A stretch of DNA of 64,000 nt from Gordonia paraffinivorans NBRC 108238 (GCF_000344155.1 NZ_BAOQ01000001.1:62001-126000); one strand, 5' to 3'; shown: positions 38,147 through 47,345, counted from the stretch's first letter. A program made the numbers and translations. Notes: generated by a model from the sequence alone, not told the origin.

Positions 38147-38626
38147 ATGCGTGTCTACCTCGGTGCCGACCATGCCGGATTCGAACTCAAGAACCAGATC
38201 GCCGACCATCTGAGGGCGAACGGCCACGAGGTGGTGGACTGCGGCGCCCACGTCTACGACGCCGCCGACGACTACCCGGCGTTCTGCATCGACGCGGCCA
38301 CCCGGACGGTCGCCGACCCGGGCAGCCTGGGCATCGTGCTCGGCGGCAGCGGCAACGGCGAGCAGATCGCGGCCAACAAGGTCCCCGGCGCCCGCTGCGC
38401 GCTCGCCTGGAGCGTCGAGACCGCACAGCTCGCACGCCAGCACAACAACGCACAGCTGATCGGCATCGGCGGCCGCATGCACTCCACCGAGGAGGCCCTC
38501 GCCATCGTCGACGCGTTCCTGTCCACCCCGTGGTCGAACGAGGAGCGCCATCAGCGCCGCATCGACATCCTCGCCGAGTACGAGCGCACCGGCGTCGCCC
38601 CCGAGGTTCCGCAGCCTCCGGCCTGA
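38147..38626 (+). CDS. rpiB: Ribose-5-phosphate isomerase B
   Basis: A 159-aa protein of the RpiB/LacAB family: MRVYLGADHAGFELK with the phosphate/substrate His, VVDCGAHVYDAADDYP, GIVLGGSGNGEQIAANKVPGARC (anion hole), and SVETAQLARQHNNAQLIGIGGRM. Position 70 of the GGSGNG loop carries Ser and no Cys, as in the mycobacterial Glu-dependent enzymes (Glu in GEQIAANK). It interconverts ribose-5-P and ribulose-5-P. The leaderless start follows TATAGT. The nei gene starts 3 nt after its stop. Confidence 0.95.
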   Translation: MRVYLGADHAGFELKNQIADHLRANGHEVVDCGAHVYDAADDYPAFCIDAATRTVADPGSLGIVLGGSGNGEQIAANKVPGARCALAWSVETAQLARQHNNAQLIGIGGRMHSTEEALAIVDAFLSTPWSNEERHQRRIDILAEYERTGVAPEVPQPPA

Positions 38627-38629
38627 TCG

Positions 38630-39433
38630 GTGCCCGAGGGCCACACGCTGCACCGGCTCGCCCGCCGGCAGCAGCGAGTCTTCGGTGGGCAGCGCGTTCG
38701 CGTGAGCAGTCCCCAGGGGCGGTTCGCCGACGGTGCGGCCGCGGTCGACGGCATGACGTTCCACGCCGCCGAGGCGTGGGGGAAGCATCTCGTCCACCGA
38801 TACCGCGACGGTGACACCGAACGGATGGTGCACATCCACCTCGGCCTGTACGGCGCCTTCACCGAACTGACCGCACCGATCCCGGAACCGATCGGCCAGG
38901 TGCGGATGCGGATCGCCACCGAGGAGGCGGCCGCCGACCTGCGCGGCCCCACGGCCTGTGAGATCTACGGGCCCGCCGATCTCGAGGCACTCATCGCACG
39001 TCTCGGGCCGGACCCGTTGCGGCGCGACGCCGATCCCGACCGGGCCTGGGCGTCGATCGCTCGGTCGGCGCGTCCCATCGGCGCCCTGCTCATGGACCAG
39101 AAGGCGGTCGCCGGGGTCGGCAACGTCTACCGCGCGGAGATCCTGTTCCGGGCCGGCATCGACCCGATGCGCGCCGGTCGGCGGATGGCGCGCGAGGAGT
39201 TCGACGCGCTCTGGCAGGACCTGGTCGGGCTGATGAAGGTGGGCGTGCGGAGAGGGCGTATCCACGTGGTGCGTCCGGAGGACGATCACGGCGCGCCGGC
39301 CTACGCCCCGGACCGTCCCCGCACCTATGTGTACCGGCGCGCAGGTGAGCCGTGCCGGATCTGCGGGACGCCGGTCATGATGACCGAGCTCGAGGCCCGC
39401 AAGCTCTATTGGTGCCCGGTCTGCCAGACCTGA
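38630..39433 (+). CDS. nei: Fpg/Nei-family DNA glycosylase/AP lyase
   Basis: A 267-aa base-excision repair enzyme. After Met removal the N-terminus is Pro-Glu (PEGHTLHRLARR), the catalytic nucleophile and acid. The H2TH motif includes MDQKAVAGVGNVYRAEILFRAGI (near 155). A C-terminal zinc finger has C-x2-C pairs (CRICG and CPVC). It removes oxidised pyrimidines or purines and cleaves the abasic site. The GTG start sits 3 nt after the rpiB stop, so the two are co-transcribed. It corresponds to Rv2464c (Nei1). Confidence 0.94.
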   Translation: MPEGHTLHRLARRQQRVFGGQRVRVSSPQGRFADGAAAVDGMTFHAAEAWGKHLVHRYRDGDTERMVHIHLGLYGAFTELTAPIPEPIGQVRMRIATEEAAADLRGPTACEIYGPADLEALIARLGPDPLRRDADPDRAWASIARSARPIGALLMDQKAVAGVGNVYRAEILFRAGIDPMRAGRRMAREEFDALWQDLVGLMKVGVRRGRIHVVRPEDDHGAPAYAPDRPRTYVYRRAGEPCRICGTPVMMTELEARKLYWCPVCQT

Positions 39434-39518
39434 GCACGCACCGCCGGTCGCGTCGCCGCCGAGCTCTCAGCCAAACCACAGCCGCGGTGCGGGTGGACTC
39501 TCACCTGCGCCGTGGACC

Positions 39519-40466
39519 ATGGGGCGGGTGAGACCGACCTTCGAGCATGCCCGTCCCGCCTCGCCCGCCGTCACCGTGTTCGTCGTCGGCGGGACCGGTG
39601 AGTCCCACCTCGGCGACCGCCGGACCGAGGTCACCGGGTTGCTGTCCGGGGTCGCCGACGTCCTCGACGAGCGGTTCGCCTGTCGCTGGGTGGGCTATCC
39701 GGCCAGCTACGGACCCGCGCCCGAACCCGGCGGGATGAGCTTCGCCGACAGCGTGGCGATCGGTGCCGCCCGGCTCGCGAGCCTCCTTGAGGTCTCGGCG
39801 GGAACTGTTGCGCTGGTCGGCTATTCGCAGGGGGCGGTGGTCATCCGAACGGCGCTCGCCGCCCTGGCCGAGCGCGGGGACGACGTGCTGGGGCGCATCC
39901 TCGGGATCGGCTTCGTCGCCGACCCCCATCAGCCTCCGGGCGCGGTGCCCGGTTGCGACGGGTGGGGTGTCGCGGGGCCGGGGCAGCCGCTCCCGCCCGG
40001 CATACCGGTGATCTGGGTCGGCGCCCCGGACGACATGATCTGCAACGCCCGGCCCGACTCGCTCGTGCGTGACATCGCGGACCTCACCCGCGCCATGGCG
40101 GCGGGAACCGCCGGTCGCTGGTTGCGAAGCGCCTGGGAAACCCTTCGTCGCAACGACCTGCAGAATGCCGACCGCACCGCCGTGCGGCCGTCGCAGTGGC
40201 GTCGCGACGTCGGGCGCCTCGCGTCGGCCTGGTGGGAGATCCGCTGCTACCTCCCGGGCGCGCTGCGGTTCGCCGGACGGAGTTGGGTCAACGCTCCGGG
40301 CGGACGCCACACCTCGTATGGGCACGAGCCGTACCGCCGGGACTCGGTGACCGATCCGGCGACGACCGGATGCCAGGTGGTCGCCCACTGGTTACAGGTC
40401 CGGGCGACCTTCACCGCCGCGGACACCTCGGTCGACGGCTCCCGCCCACGGCCCGGGGCGGCGTGA
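39519..40466 (+). CDS. Serine esterase resembling phage LysB / cutinase-like alpha/beta hydrolase
   Basis: A 315-aa protein with an alpha/beta-hydrolase fold. The oxyanion strand is VFVVGGTGES, the nucleophile elbow GYSQGA (Ser103), the probable acid WVGAPDDMICN (about residue 172) and the catalytic His in the TSYGHEPYR segment near 275. The GYSQGA elbow, the DDMICN acid and the overall size match LysB mycolyl-arabinogalactan esterases of actinophages and PE-PPE/cutinase-like hydrolases. No signal peptide is seen. It lies after nei and is not accompanied by phage genes. Activity on mycolate esters is inferred only. Confidence 0.75.
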   Translation: MGRVRPTFEHARPASPAVTVFVVGGTGESHLGDRRTEVTGLLSGVADVLDERFACRWVGYPASYGPAPEPGGMSFADSVAIGAARLASLLEVSAGTVALVGYSQGAVVIRTALAALAERGDDVLGRILGIGFVADPHQPPGAVPGCDGWGVAGPGQPLPPGIPVIWVGAPDDMICNARPDSLVRDIADLTRAMAAGTAGRWLRSAWETLRRNDLQNADRTAVRPSQWRRDVGRLASAWWEIRCYLPGALRFAGRSWVNAPGGRHTSYGHEPYRRDSVTDPATTGCQVVAHWLQVRATFTAADTSVDGSRPRPGAA

Positions 40467-40502
40467 TCGGCTGACCACATCGGGTTGGGCGGCACGTCGA
40501 AA

Positions 40503-40542
40503 GGCGCAGGACCGGCCACCTGCTGGTGACCGGCCCTGCGCC
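40503..40542. terminator. Bidirectional hairpin terminator
   Basis: 18-bp arms (40503-40520 and 40525-40542, two mismatches) around a TGCT loop, between the convergent LysB-like and L,D-transpeptidase genes. Confidence 0.75.
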
Positions 40543-40564
40543 GATGATCTTTGTCGAGGTGCGA

Positions 40565-41302
40565 CTAGTCGCCGGTGTACTGCCCGCCGATGGTGCCGCG
40601 CACCACGATCGGGGTGCCGCGCGGGATGTTGTCGTACACCCACTTGCCGTTCTCGGTCGAGACGTTGATGCAGCCGTGGCTGACGTTGCTCACGCCCTGC
40701 TGCTCGACCGACCACGGGGCGGCGTGGATGAAGATGCCGTCCCAGGACATGCGGGTCGCGTACTCGACGTAGGTTCGGTAGCCCTCTGCGGAGTCGACCG
40801 GGACGCCGTACGTGGACGAGTCCATGTACATGTCGCGGTACTTCTCCTTGGTGTGGTAGACGCCGTTCGGGGTCGGATGCTTGTCCGAGCCCATCGAGAT
40901 CGGCATCTTCTTGACGATCTCGCCGTCCTTCCACCACCAGATGGTGTGGGCCTTGTCGTCGGCGAGCGCGACGTAGCCCGTGGAGGTCTTGACGTTCGGC
41001 ATGGCCGGCTCGGCCGGCTTCTCCGGCGTCTTGCTCGTCGACGGAGGCTGCGGGGTCTCCGGGGTCGACGGGGCAGGCGGGGTCGGCAGTCCGGGGATGT
41101 TCGGGATCTCGACGGGCGGAAGGCCCGGGATCACCGTGACCGGAGCGGCGTTCGCGACGCCGGGGAGGGCGAGAGCCATGGTCAGCACGCCCGCGGCGAC
41201 GCCGGCGAGGCGTCGGGTCGAGCGTCGGCCTGCAGTCCGCGAGGTCGGAGCTTTTCTGGTCAGCACAGGTCGTACCTTCGGGTCGATGAATATCTCGCGC
41301 AT
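40565..41302 (-). CDS. L,D-transpeptidase (YkuD domain), secreted
   Basis: A 245-aa protein. A twin-arginine-free signal peptide (basic RRSTRRLAG, hydrophobic core, ANA-APV cleavage near residue 53) is followed by a Pro/Thr-rich linker (55-105) and a YkuD catalytic domain (110-245). The active site is HAAPWS with SHGCINVS, the Cys being the nucleophile. It forms 3-3 cross-links in peptidoglycan or attaches proteins to it. It lacks the Ig-like domains of LdtMt2, so it is a minimal wall-linker type. The start has a weak AGG site. A perfect CRP/GlxR-like site lies 137 bp upstream. Confidence 0.9.
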   Translation of the reverse strand: MREIFIDPKVRPVLTRKAPTSRTAGRRSTRRLAGVAAGVLTMALALPGVANAAPVTVIPGLPPVEIPNIPGLPTPPAPSTPETPQPPSTSKTPEKPAEPAMPNVKTSTGYVALADDKAHTIWWWKDGEIVKKMPISMGSDKHPTPNGVYHTKEKYRDMYMDSSTYGVPVDSAEGYRTYVEYATRMSWDGIFIHAAPWSVEQQGVSNVSHGCINVSTENGKWVYDNIPRGTPIVVRGTIGGQYTGD

Positions 41303-41438
41303 CACCTGAAGCGCGATCCCATCGTTACACAACCGTTGCCTGGGGGCCAAGGAATGCCGGGACGGCTCACCCGACACGATCTCGAACGTCGGGTGCGGCG
41401 TGGCAAAAACCCGAGGTGGGCGCGCCGCAGGCGACTCC

Positions 41439-41454
41439 TGTGATCGTAGTCACA
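41439..41454. promoter_or_regulatory. CRP/GlxR-type site TGTGA-N6-TCACA
   Basis: TGTGATCGTAGTCACA is a perfect match to the cAMP-receptor consensus, extended by C/G to 6-bp arms. It lies upstream of the L,D-transpeptidase gene, between it and the zinc-ribbon gene. Confidence 0.65.
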
Positions 41455-41555
41455 GAACGGGTTGGGAAGGGCGCCGTCATCTCATCTGCTTACATCCTCG
41501 CCCGCGGAGGCGGACTCGACAACAGGATCACTTGTCCCAGTCGGGAGGGGTTTGC

Positions 41556-41741
41556 TCAGGCGGGTTGCAGGTGTTCGGTGCGGAGGTGGCGTGCCGGTTC
41601 CGCACACGTCTCGTCGCGGCAGACGAGCATGACATCGACTCGGCCGAGCCCGGTCTCGGACTCGACGACATCGCGGCGGACGTAGAGGGGCGCGCCGCAT
41701 GACTGACACTTGCGCTGGGTCTTGCTGTAGGTGGAGGACAT
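41556..41741 (-). CDS. 61-aa zinc-ribbon microprotein
   Basis: A small protein with two cysteine pairs, KCQSCG (residues 11-14) and LVCRDETCAEP, spaced like a zinc ribbon, and a charged middle. GGAG lies upstream of the ATG. The family is not identified; it may bind nucleic acid or a partner protein. A CRP-like site starts 19 bp upstream of its start codon. Confidence 0.7.
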   Translation of the reverse strand: MSSTYSKTQRKCQSCGAPLYVRRDVVESETGLGRVDVMLVCRDETCAEPARHLRTEHLQPA

Positions 41742-41759
41742 GACTCCAGGGTACGCCTG

Positions 41760-41775
41760 TGTGGTTTGCGTCACA
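41760..41775. promoter_or_regulatory. Second CRP/GlxR-like site (one mismatch)
   Basis: TGTGGTTTGCGTCACA differs from TGTGA-N6-TCACA by one base. It lies between the divergent zinc-ribbon gene (start 41741) and the secreted repeat protein (start 41935). Confidence 0.5.
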
Positions 41776-41934
41776 GGGGTATTGCAGCTCGGAAAACGCA
41801 GGCCGCAGGGGGTCTGATCAGGGGCAGAGTGGAACCGACGCCGAACGCGACAGTGGTGGGGCACGTGCTGCGCGTCTCGGGTCGGGGGGCTGCCGGGGTC
41901 GGCGTTCACAACCGACTACGGAACGGAAGAACCG

Positions 41935-42240
41935 ATGAAGAGGATGGCTCTAACGACGATGTTCGCCCTGGGGGTTCTCGTCGGTGGCGTGGGGGTCGCC
42001 CATGCGGAGGGCTCCTGCACGATGCCCATCGCCAACGGGCAGGTGGCCCCGTGCCCGCCGCCGGTCATATCGACGGGGCCGGGGGATGAGTCCCCGGGTC
42101 CTGCGACGACGGGACCGACGTCGACGGGACCCAAGACCGAATACATCTACGAAGAACCGTACTGGGATCCGTACGTCCCCTATGACCCGTACGTCCCCTA
42201 TGACCCGTACGTGCCGTATGTCCCGTTCATCCCGGAGTGA
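41935..42240 (+). CDS. Small secreted Pro/Tyr-rich repeat protein
   Basis: A 101-aa protein. The signal peptide is residues 1-24 (MKRMALTTMFALGVLVGG, cleavage at AHA-EG). The mature part has two Cys, a Pro/Gly/Thr linker and a C-terminal tandem repeat of the PYVPYD motif. GGAAG precedes the ATG. I recognise no family. Secretion next to an L,D-transpeptidase suggests a cell-wall or surface protein (inference). Confidence 0.75.
   Translation: MKRMALTTMFALGVLVGGVGVAHAEGSCTMPIANGQVAPCPPPVISTGPGDESPGPATTGPTSTGPKTEYIYEEPYWDPYVPYDPYVPYDPYVPYVPFIPE
42166..42219 (+). repeat. Three tandem 18-bp repeats encoding DPYVPY
   Basis: Units 42166-42183, 42184-42201 and 42202-42219 are nearly identical (consensus GACCCGTACGTCCCCTAT), each encoding D-P-Y-V-P-Y in the secreted protein. 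Confidence 0.85.
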
Positions 42241-42286
42241 GGGAGGGGTGCCGTCGGGGGATCGACGTCACACCCGGATGAAAAGA

Positions 42287-42322
42287 CGAGAGGCGAGGGT
42301 CGCCGTCGACCCTCGCCTCTCG
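42287..42322 (-). terminator. Intrinsic terminator, 16-bp perfect stem
   Basis: Arms 42287-42302 and 42307-42322 are perfectly complementary with a 4-nt loop. The minus-strand product is followed by a U-rich run (CTTTTC), so it terminates the tRNA-Gly transcript and may also serve the plus-strand gene. Confidence 0.85.
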
Positions 42323-42328
42323 CGTCAG

Positions 42329-42399
42329 AGCGGGTGACGGGAATCGAACCCGCGTAGCTAGTTTGGAAGACTAGGGCTCTACCATTGAGCTACACCCGC
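42329..42399 (-). tRNA. tRNA-Gly (anticodon TCC)
   Basis: The minus-strand 71 nt form a cloverleaf. The acceptor is GCGGGTG with CACCCGC, the anticodon loop CTTCCAA gives TCC, the T-arm contains GGTTCGATTCC and the discriminator is T. No CCA is encoded. Confidence 0.96.
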
Positions 42400-42622
42400 G
42401 TGCTCACGACCCGCGGTTGTCCCGCGCGGCGCTTGCGTTCAGAAACTGTACATAAAGTCGCGTCGGATTTCTAAATCGGGGTGGGCGCGTCGGGGCCGGG
42501 TTCGGTGCCCGGTGGGGTCCGGGGCACCCGTGCGTCACGCCGACGCCGGGGCCACGTACTATCTCCTGTTGGCCCTGATGTGCGGTCGGCCGCCAACGGC
42601 CTCGCCGCGACCTCCAGGACCG

Positions 42623-42696
42623 CGGGATGTGGCGCAGCTTGGTAGCGCATCCGCTTTGGGAGCGGAGGGTCGCAGGTTCAAATCCTGTCATCCCGA
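42623..42696 (+). tRNA. tRNA-Pro (anticodon TGG)
   Basis: The 74 nt fold as a cloverleaf. The acceptor is CGGGATG with CATCCCG, the anticodon loop CTTTGGG gives TGG, the T-arm contains GGTTCAAATCC and the discriminator is A. It lies 84 bp upstream of tig. Confidence 0.96.
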
Positions 42697-42780
42697 CTCG
42701 TCGGTTGTGACCGTCACGGGTCACGGGAGCACATCCACCGAAACCGAACTTTTCATCAGACGCAGATATAAGGAGCAGGC

Positions 42781-44145
42781 GTGAAGAGCACTGTCGAGCA
42801 ACTCACCCCGACGCGAGTGAAGCTCAACGTCGAGGTCCCGTTCGAGGAGCTGTCGGCAGACTTCGACCGGGCCTACCGGTCGTTGGCCCAGCAGATCCGG
42901 ATCCCCGGGTTCCGGCCGGGCAAGGCGCCCGCCAAGTTGATCGAGGCCCGCGTCGGTCGCGACGCGATCCTGGCGCAGGTCGTCAACGACGCCCTTCCCG
43001 CCAAGTACTCCGAGGCGGTCGCCGAGACCGAGACCAAGGCCATCGGCCAGCCGGAGATCGACCTCGGTGAGCTGAAGTACGGCGAGACCATCAGCTTCAC
43101 CGCAGAGGTCGACGTCCGTCCCGAGATCGAGCTCCCGGACTACTCGACCCTGTCGGTCACCGTCGACGCCATCGAGATCGACGAGGCCGACGTCGACGCC
43201 CAGCTCGAGAACCTGCGGGCGCGCTTCGGCACCCTCAAGGGCGTCGAGCGCGGCATCGAGAACGGCGACTTCGTGTCCATCGACCTCGAGGCCACCGTCG
43301 ACGGCAAGCCGGTCGAGGAGGCCAGCACCGAGGGCCTGTCGCACGAGGTCGGCTCCGGTCAGCTCGTGGACGGCCTCGACGAGGCGCTCATCGGTCTGAA
43401 GGCCGGCGAGACCAAGGAGTTCACCACAAAGCTCGTCGCCGGTGAGCACGCCGGCGAGGAGGCCGTGGTCAAGGTGACCGTGCAGTCGGTCAAGGAGCGC
43501 GAGCTGCCCGAGGTCGACGACGAGTTCGCCCAGATGGCCAGCGAGTTCGACACCGTCGAGGAGCTGCGCAACAGCCTCCGCGAGCGCGTCGAGCAGTCCA
43601 AGAAGCTCGAGCAGGCCAACAAGATCCGCGACGCCGTCCTCGACGAGCTGCTCGCCAAGATCGAGATCCCGCTGCCGGAGAAGATCGTCGAGGAGGAGAT
43701 CGAGGGCCAGCAGCACCAGATCATCCACGCGCTCGGCCACGACGACGAGCAGGTCGCCAAGTTCCTCGAGGCGCAGGGCAAGACCCGCGAGGAGTGGGAC
43801 GCCGAGACCCGCGAGGAGGCCGAGAAGTCGGTCAAGCAGCAGCTGCTCCTCGATGCCATCGCCGACCAGCAGGACACCCAGGTCAGCCAGGACGAGCTGA
43901 CCCAGCAGATCTTGTTCACCGCGCAGCGCTACGGCATGCCGCCGCAGGAGTTCATCCAGCAGCTGACCCAGGCCAACCAGGTCGGCGCCGTCTACGCCGA
44001 CGTCCGCCGGGGCAAGTCGCTGGCCGCGATCGTCGGCCAGGTGACGGTCACCGACAGCAACGGCGCGGCCGTCGACACCGCCGAGTTCTTCGGCGGCAAC
44101 GACGATGACGCCGACGCCGACGAGGCCGCCGACTCGGAGGACTGA
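42781..44145 (+). CDS. tig: Trigger factor (ribosome-associated chaperone, prolyl isomerase)
   Basis: A 454-aa protein. The ribosome-binding domain (1-115) has the [13 protein letters not shown] signature. The FKBP-like PPIase domain is about 150-245, followed by the helical C-terminal chaperone domain. It ends in an acidic tail ([14 protein letters not shown]) common in actinobacterial Tig. It binds nascent chains at the exit tunnel. The GTG start has AAGGAG 5 nt upstream. It precedes clpP1P2, linking folding with degradation, as in Rv2462c-Rv2460c. Confidence 0.97.
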   Translation: MKSTVEQLTPTRVKLNVEVPFEELSADFDRAYRSLAQQIRIPGFRPGKAPAKLIEARVGRDAILAQVVNDALPAKYSEAVAETETKAIGQPEIDLGELKYGETISFTAEVDVRPEIELPDYSTLSVTVDAIEIDEADVDAQLENLRARFGTLKGVERGIENGDFVSIDLEATVDGKPVEEASTEGLSHEVGSGQLVDGLDEALIGLKAGETKEFTTKLVAGEHAGEEAVVKVTVQSVKERELPEVDDEFAQMASEFDTVEELRNSLRERVEQSKKLEQANKIRDAVLDELLAKIEIPLPEKIVEEEIEGQQHQIIHALGHDDEQVAKFLEAQGKTREEWDAETREEAEKSVKQQLLLDAIADQQDTQVSQDELTQQILFTAQRYGMPPQEFIQQLTQANQVGAVYADVRRGKSLAAIVGQVTVTDSNGAAVDTAEFFGGNDDDADADEAADSED

Positions 44146-44468
44146 GTCCCGCCGCTGACGTCGGCGCCCCGCTCCGACGTTCGGCCCGCACCGCACGAAC
44201 CGATCGCCGGTCCCCGCACGCAGGGGGCCGGCGATCGGCGTCGATGCCGGGGTCTGCCCGTCCCGGATGCGCTCGAGTGCATCGACGCTTCGCCGACGTG
44301 ACCTGTTCTGCTCTCAGCGAATACACGTGTCCTCGGCGGTGCCGGCGGCGGGGGATTGACTAGTGTCGGTGAGGACGTCATCAGACAGATCGGAACATGC
44401 GCGACGCCCGGTCGGCTTCGCCGGCGGGACGCGCGCAGGTCATGACAACAAGGCAAAGGTAGGAATCC
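44146..44468 (+). other. 323-bp intergenic region between tig and clpP1
   Basis: No coding frame is convincing here. It holds a 16-bp stem-loop (44200-44238) close to the tig stop and the clpP1 promoter region. A TAGTGT at 44361-44366 is a candidate -10 about 100 bp from the clpP1 start. I found no clear ClgR box. Confidence 0.4.
44200..44238. terminator. Stem-loop after tig, probable terminator
   Basis: 16-bp arms (44200-44215 and 44223-44238, one mismatch) with a 7-nt loop, 54 bp after the tig stop. No U-tract follows. Confidence 0.6.
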
Positions 44469-45068
44469 GTGAGTGAGCCGACCATCCACACACCCTCGAT
44501 GAGTTCGGGTGTGGCTGGGTTGAACCTGACCGACTCGGTGTTCGAGCGTCTGCTGCGCGAACGCATCATCTTCCTGGGCACCCAGGTCGATGACGACATC
44601 GCCAACCGGCTCTGCGCCCAGATCCTGTTGCTCGCCGCCGAGGATCCGAGCAAGGACATCCACCTCTACATCAACTCGCCCGGTGGCTCGGTCACCGCGG
44701 GCATGGCCATCTTCGACACCATGCAGCTCGCCGAGTGCGACGTCGCGACCTACGCGATGGGCATGGCGGCGTCGATGGGGCAGTTCCTCCTCGCCGCCGG
44801 CACCAAGGGCAAGCGTCACGCCCTGCCGCACGCGCGCATCATGATGCATCAGCCCTCGGCCGGCATCGGCGGCACCGCGGCCGACATCGCCATCCAGGCC
44901 GAGCAGTTCGCGCTCACCAAGAAGGAGATGAACCGGCTCAACGCCGAGTTCAGCGGTCAGCCGCTCGAGAAGATCGAGCGCGACGCCGACCGCGACAAGT
45001 GGTTCACCGCGCAGGAGGCCCTCGAGTACGGCTTCGTCGACAAGGTGATCACCCGCGCGGGGCAGTGA
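44469..45068 (+). CDS. clpP1: ATP-dependent Clp protease proteolytic subunit 1
   Basis: A 199-aa ClpP. The catalytic Ser is in [14 protein letters not shown] and the His in [10 protein letters not shown], with Asp further on; [12 protein letters not shown] is the oxyanion glycine-rich loop. In Mycobacteriales ClpP1 pairs with ClpP2 to form a mixed tetradecamer that is active only as the heterocomplex with ClpX or ClpC. The GTG start is preceded by AGGTAGGA. The clpP2 ATG follows 58 bp after its stop. Confidence 0.97.
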   Translation: MSEPTIHTPSMSSGVAGLNLTDSVFERLLRERIIFLGTQVDDDIANRLCAQILLLAAEDPSKDIHLYINSPGGSVTAGMAIFDTMQLAECDVATYAMGMAASMGQFLLAAGTKGKRHALPHARIMMHQPSAGIGGTAADIAIQAEQFALTKKEMNRLNAEFSGQPLEKIERDADRDKWFTAQEALEYGFVDKVITRAGQ

Positions 45069-45126
45069 TCCCGCGGATCGCCCGACCAGCCACCTCCGAG
45101 CCACCCTCTACTCATTGGAGCAACAG

Positions 45127-45825
45127 ATGACCAACTCCTTCTCGCTCGACGGACTGCCCGCCGAGGTCGCCGCCGGTATCCCCGCGTCGGCGTTGGCGCT
45201 CAAGAACATCGAGGCGCGCTACATCCTGCCGCAGTTCATCGAGCACACCCCCAACGGGCAGCGGCAGTACGACCCGTACGCCAAGCTGTTCGAGGAGCGC
45301 ATCGTCTTCGTCGGCACGCCCATCGACCAGGTGGTGTCCAACGACGTCATGGCCCAGCTGCTCGTGCTCGAGTCGCAGGACCCCGATCGCGACATCACGA
45401 TGTACATCAACTCGCCCGGCGGCAGCGTGCCCGACATGCTCGCCATCTACGACACGATGCAGTACGTCCACTGCGACATCGTGACCGTCTGCCTGGGTGA
45501 GGCCGCGTCGGCCGCTGCGATCCTGCTCGCCGGCGGAACCCCGGGCAAGCGCGCGGCACTGCCGAACGCGACCGTGCTGATCCACCAGCCCCGCACCGGC
45601 GGCGCCTACCAGGGCCAGGTCTCCGACCTCGAGATCCAGGCCGCCGAGATCGAGCGCATCCGCGATCGTCTCGACGAGATCCTCTCCAAGCACACCGGTC
45701 AGCCCAAGGAGAAGATCCGCAAGGACACCGACCGCGACAACATCCTGACCGCCGAGGCGGCCAAGGAATACGGAATCGTCGACGAGGTCTTCGAGTACCG
45801 CAAGAAGTCGATGAGGAAGTCCTGA
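45127..45825 (+). CDS. clpP2: ATP-dependent Clp protease proteolytic subunit 2
   Basis: A 232-aa ClpP paralogue with Ser in [14 protein letters not shown] and His in [11 protein letters not shown], and a longer N-terminal extension than ClpP1. The [11 protein letters not shown] loop is conserved. It partners ClpP1 as above. GGAG lies 6 nt before the ATG. Translation starts at 45127, since the upstream in-frame ATG at 45115 overlaps the Shine-Dalgarno region. Confidence 0.97.
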   Translation: MTNSFSLDGLPAEVAAGIPASALALKNIEARYILPQFIEHTPNGQRQYDPYAKLFEERIVFVGTPIDQVVSNDVMAQLLVLESQDPDRDITMYINSPGGSVPDMLAIYDTMQYVHCDIVTVCLGEAASAAAILLAGGTPGKRAALPNATVLIHQPRTGGAYQGQVSDLEIQAAEIERIRDRLDEILSKHTGQPKEKIRKDTDRDNILTAEAAKEYGIVDEVFEYRKKSMRKS

Positions 45826-46042
45826 CCCTCGTCACAAACGAGTTCAGCTCGTCGCGGGGAAACCCCTCGGGAAATCTCCTCGCGACATTTGGCCTTATCG
45901 GTCGAAGTTCGGGCGACGCGCGGGTACCGTCGGGTTACCGGGCACAGGGATGTCGATCAGTCGACTCGTGCCCGCCTGCGTGCGACGCGACGGACGGACG
46001 AGACACCACAGTCCGGCAACGAGGAAGTAGGTACAACGCGAG

Positions 46043-47323
46043 ATGGCACGAATCGGAGATGGCGGCGACCTGCTGAAGTGCTCTTTCTGCGGCAAGAGCC
46101 AGAAGCAGGTGAAGAAGCTCATCGCCGGTCCAGGCGTGTACATCTGCGATGAGTGCATCGACCTCTGCAACGAGATCATCGAGGAAGAGCTCGCCGAGAA
46201 CGGCGACGTCAAGCTCGACGAACTCCCCAAGCCCGCGGAGATCCGGGACTTCCTGGAGAAGTACGTCATCGGGCAGGACAAGGCGAAGCGCACCCTCGCG
46301 GTGGCGGTCTACAACCACTACAAGCGCATCCAGGCGGGCGAGAAGAAGGACGCCCGCACGGGTGAGACCGTGGAACTGGCGAAGTCGAACATCCTGATGC
46401 TCGGCCCGACCGGTTGCGGCAAGACCTACCTCGCCCAGACCCTGGCCAAGATGCTCAACGTGCCGTTCGCGATCGCCGACGCCACTGCGCTGACCGAGGC
46501 CGGGTACGTGGGCGAGGACGTCGAGAACATCCTGCTGAAGCTGATCCAGGCCGCCGACTACGACGTCAAGCGCGCCGAGACGGGCATCATCTACATCGAC
46601 GAGGTCGACAAGATCGCCCGCAAGAGCGAGAACCCGTCGATCACCCGCGACGTGTCCGGCGAGGGTGTCCAGCAGGCGCTGCTGAAGATCCTCGAGGGCA
46701 CCCAGGCGTCGGTCCCGCCGCAGGGCGGGCGCAAGCATCCCCATCAGGAGTTCATCCAGATCGACACCACGAACGTCCTGTTCATCGTGGCGGGTGCATT
46801 CGCCGGTCTGGAGAAGATCGTCTCCGAGCGGATCGGCAAGCGCGGCCTCGGCTTCGGCAACGAGGTCAAGGGCAAGGACGACATCGACACCACCGACCAG
46901 TTCGCCGACGTCATGCCGGAGGACCTGATCAAGTTCGGTCTCATCCCCGAGTTCATCGGCCGTCTCCCGGTCGTCGCCTCGGTGACCAACCTCGACAAGA
47001 AGTCGCTGGTGGCGATCCTGTCGGAGCCGAAGAACGCACTCGTGAAGCAGTACACCCGCCTGTTCGAGATGGACGGCGTGGAACTCGAGTTCACCCAGGA
47101 TGCCCTTGAGGCGGTCGCCGACCAGGCGATCCACCGCGGCACGGGCGCCCGCGGTCTGCGCGCGATCATGGAAGAGGTCCTGCTGCCGGTGATGTACGAC
47201 ATCCCGAGCCGCGACGACGTCGCCAAGGTCGTGGTGACCGGTGAGACGGTGCGCGACAACGTGCTGCCGACCATCGTCCCGCGCAAGCCGTCGAGCGACG
47301 AGCGTCGCGACAAGAGCGCCTGA
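46043..47323 (+). CDS. clpX: ClpX ATPase, unfoldase of the Clp protease
   Basis: A 426-aa AAA+ protein. The N-terminal zinc-binding domain has CSFC and CDEC pairs (residues 13-16 and 36-39). Walker A is [12 protein letters not shown] (near 118), Walker [12 protein letters not shown] (near 183), pore loop GYVGEDVE, and the Arg-finger/sensor 2 region [11 protein letters not shown] is at the end. It recognises and unfolds substrates for ClpP1P2. It has its own upstream region of 217 bp, so it may be transcribed separately. A strong terminator follows. Confidence 0.98.
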   Translation: MARIGDGGDLLKCSFCGKSQKQVKKLIAGPGVYICDECIDLCNEIIEEELAENGDVKLDELPKPAEIRDFLEKYVIGQDKAKRTLAVAVYNHYKRIQAGEKKDARTGETVELAKSNILMLGPTGCGKTYLAQTLAKMLNVPFAIADATALTEAGYVGEDVENILLKLIQAADYDVKRAETGIIYIDEVDKIARKSENPSITRDVSGEGVQQALLKILEGTQASVPPQGGRKHPHQEFIQIDTTNVLFIVAGAFAGLEKIVSERIGKRGLGFGNEVKGKDDIDTTDQFADVMPEDLIKFGLIPEFIGRLPVVASVTNLDKKSLVAILSEPKNALVKQYTRLFEMDGVELEFTQDALEAVADQAIHRGTGARGLRAIMEEVLLPVMYDIPSRDDVAKVVVTGETVRDNVLPTIVPRKPSSDERRDKSA

Positions 47324-47345
47324 CAGGCTTTCCATCTCCTGAGGA

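Noticed and set aside
44238-44468. ClgR operator upstream of clpP1
   Set aside because: No stretch matched the expected CGC-spacer-GCG dyad well enough to report.
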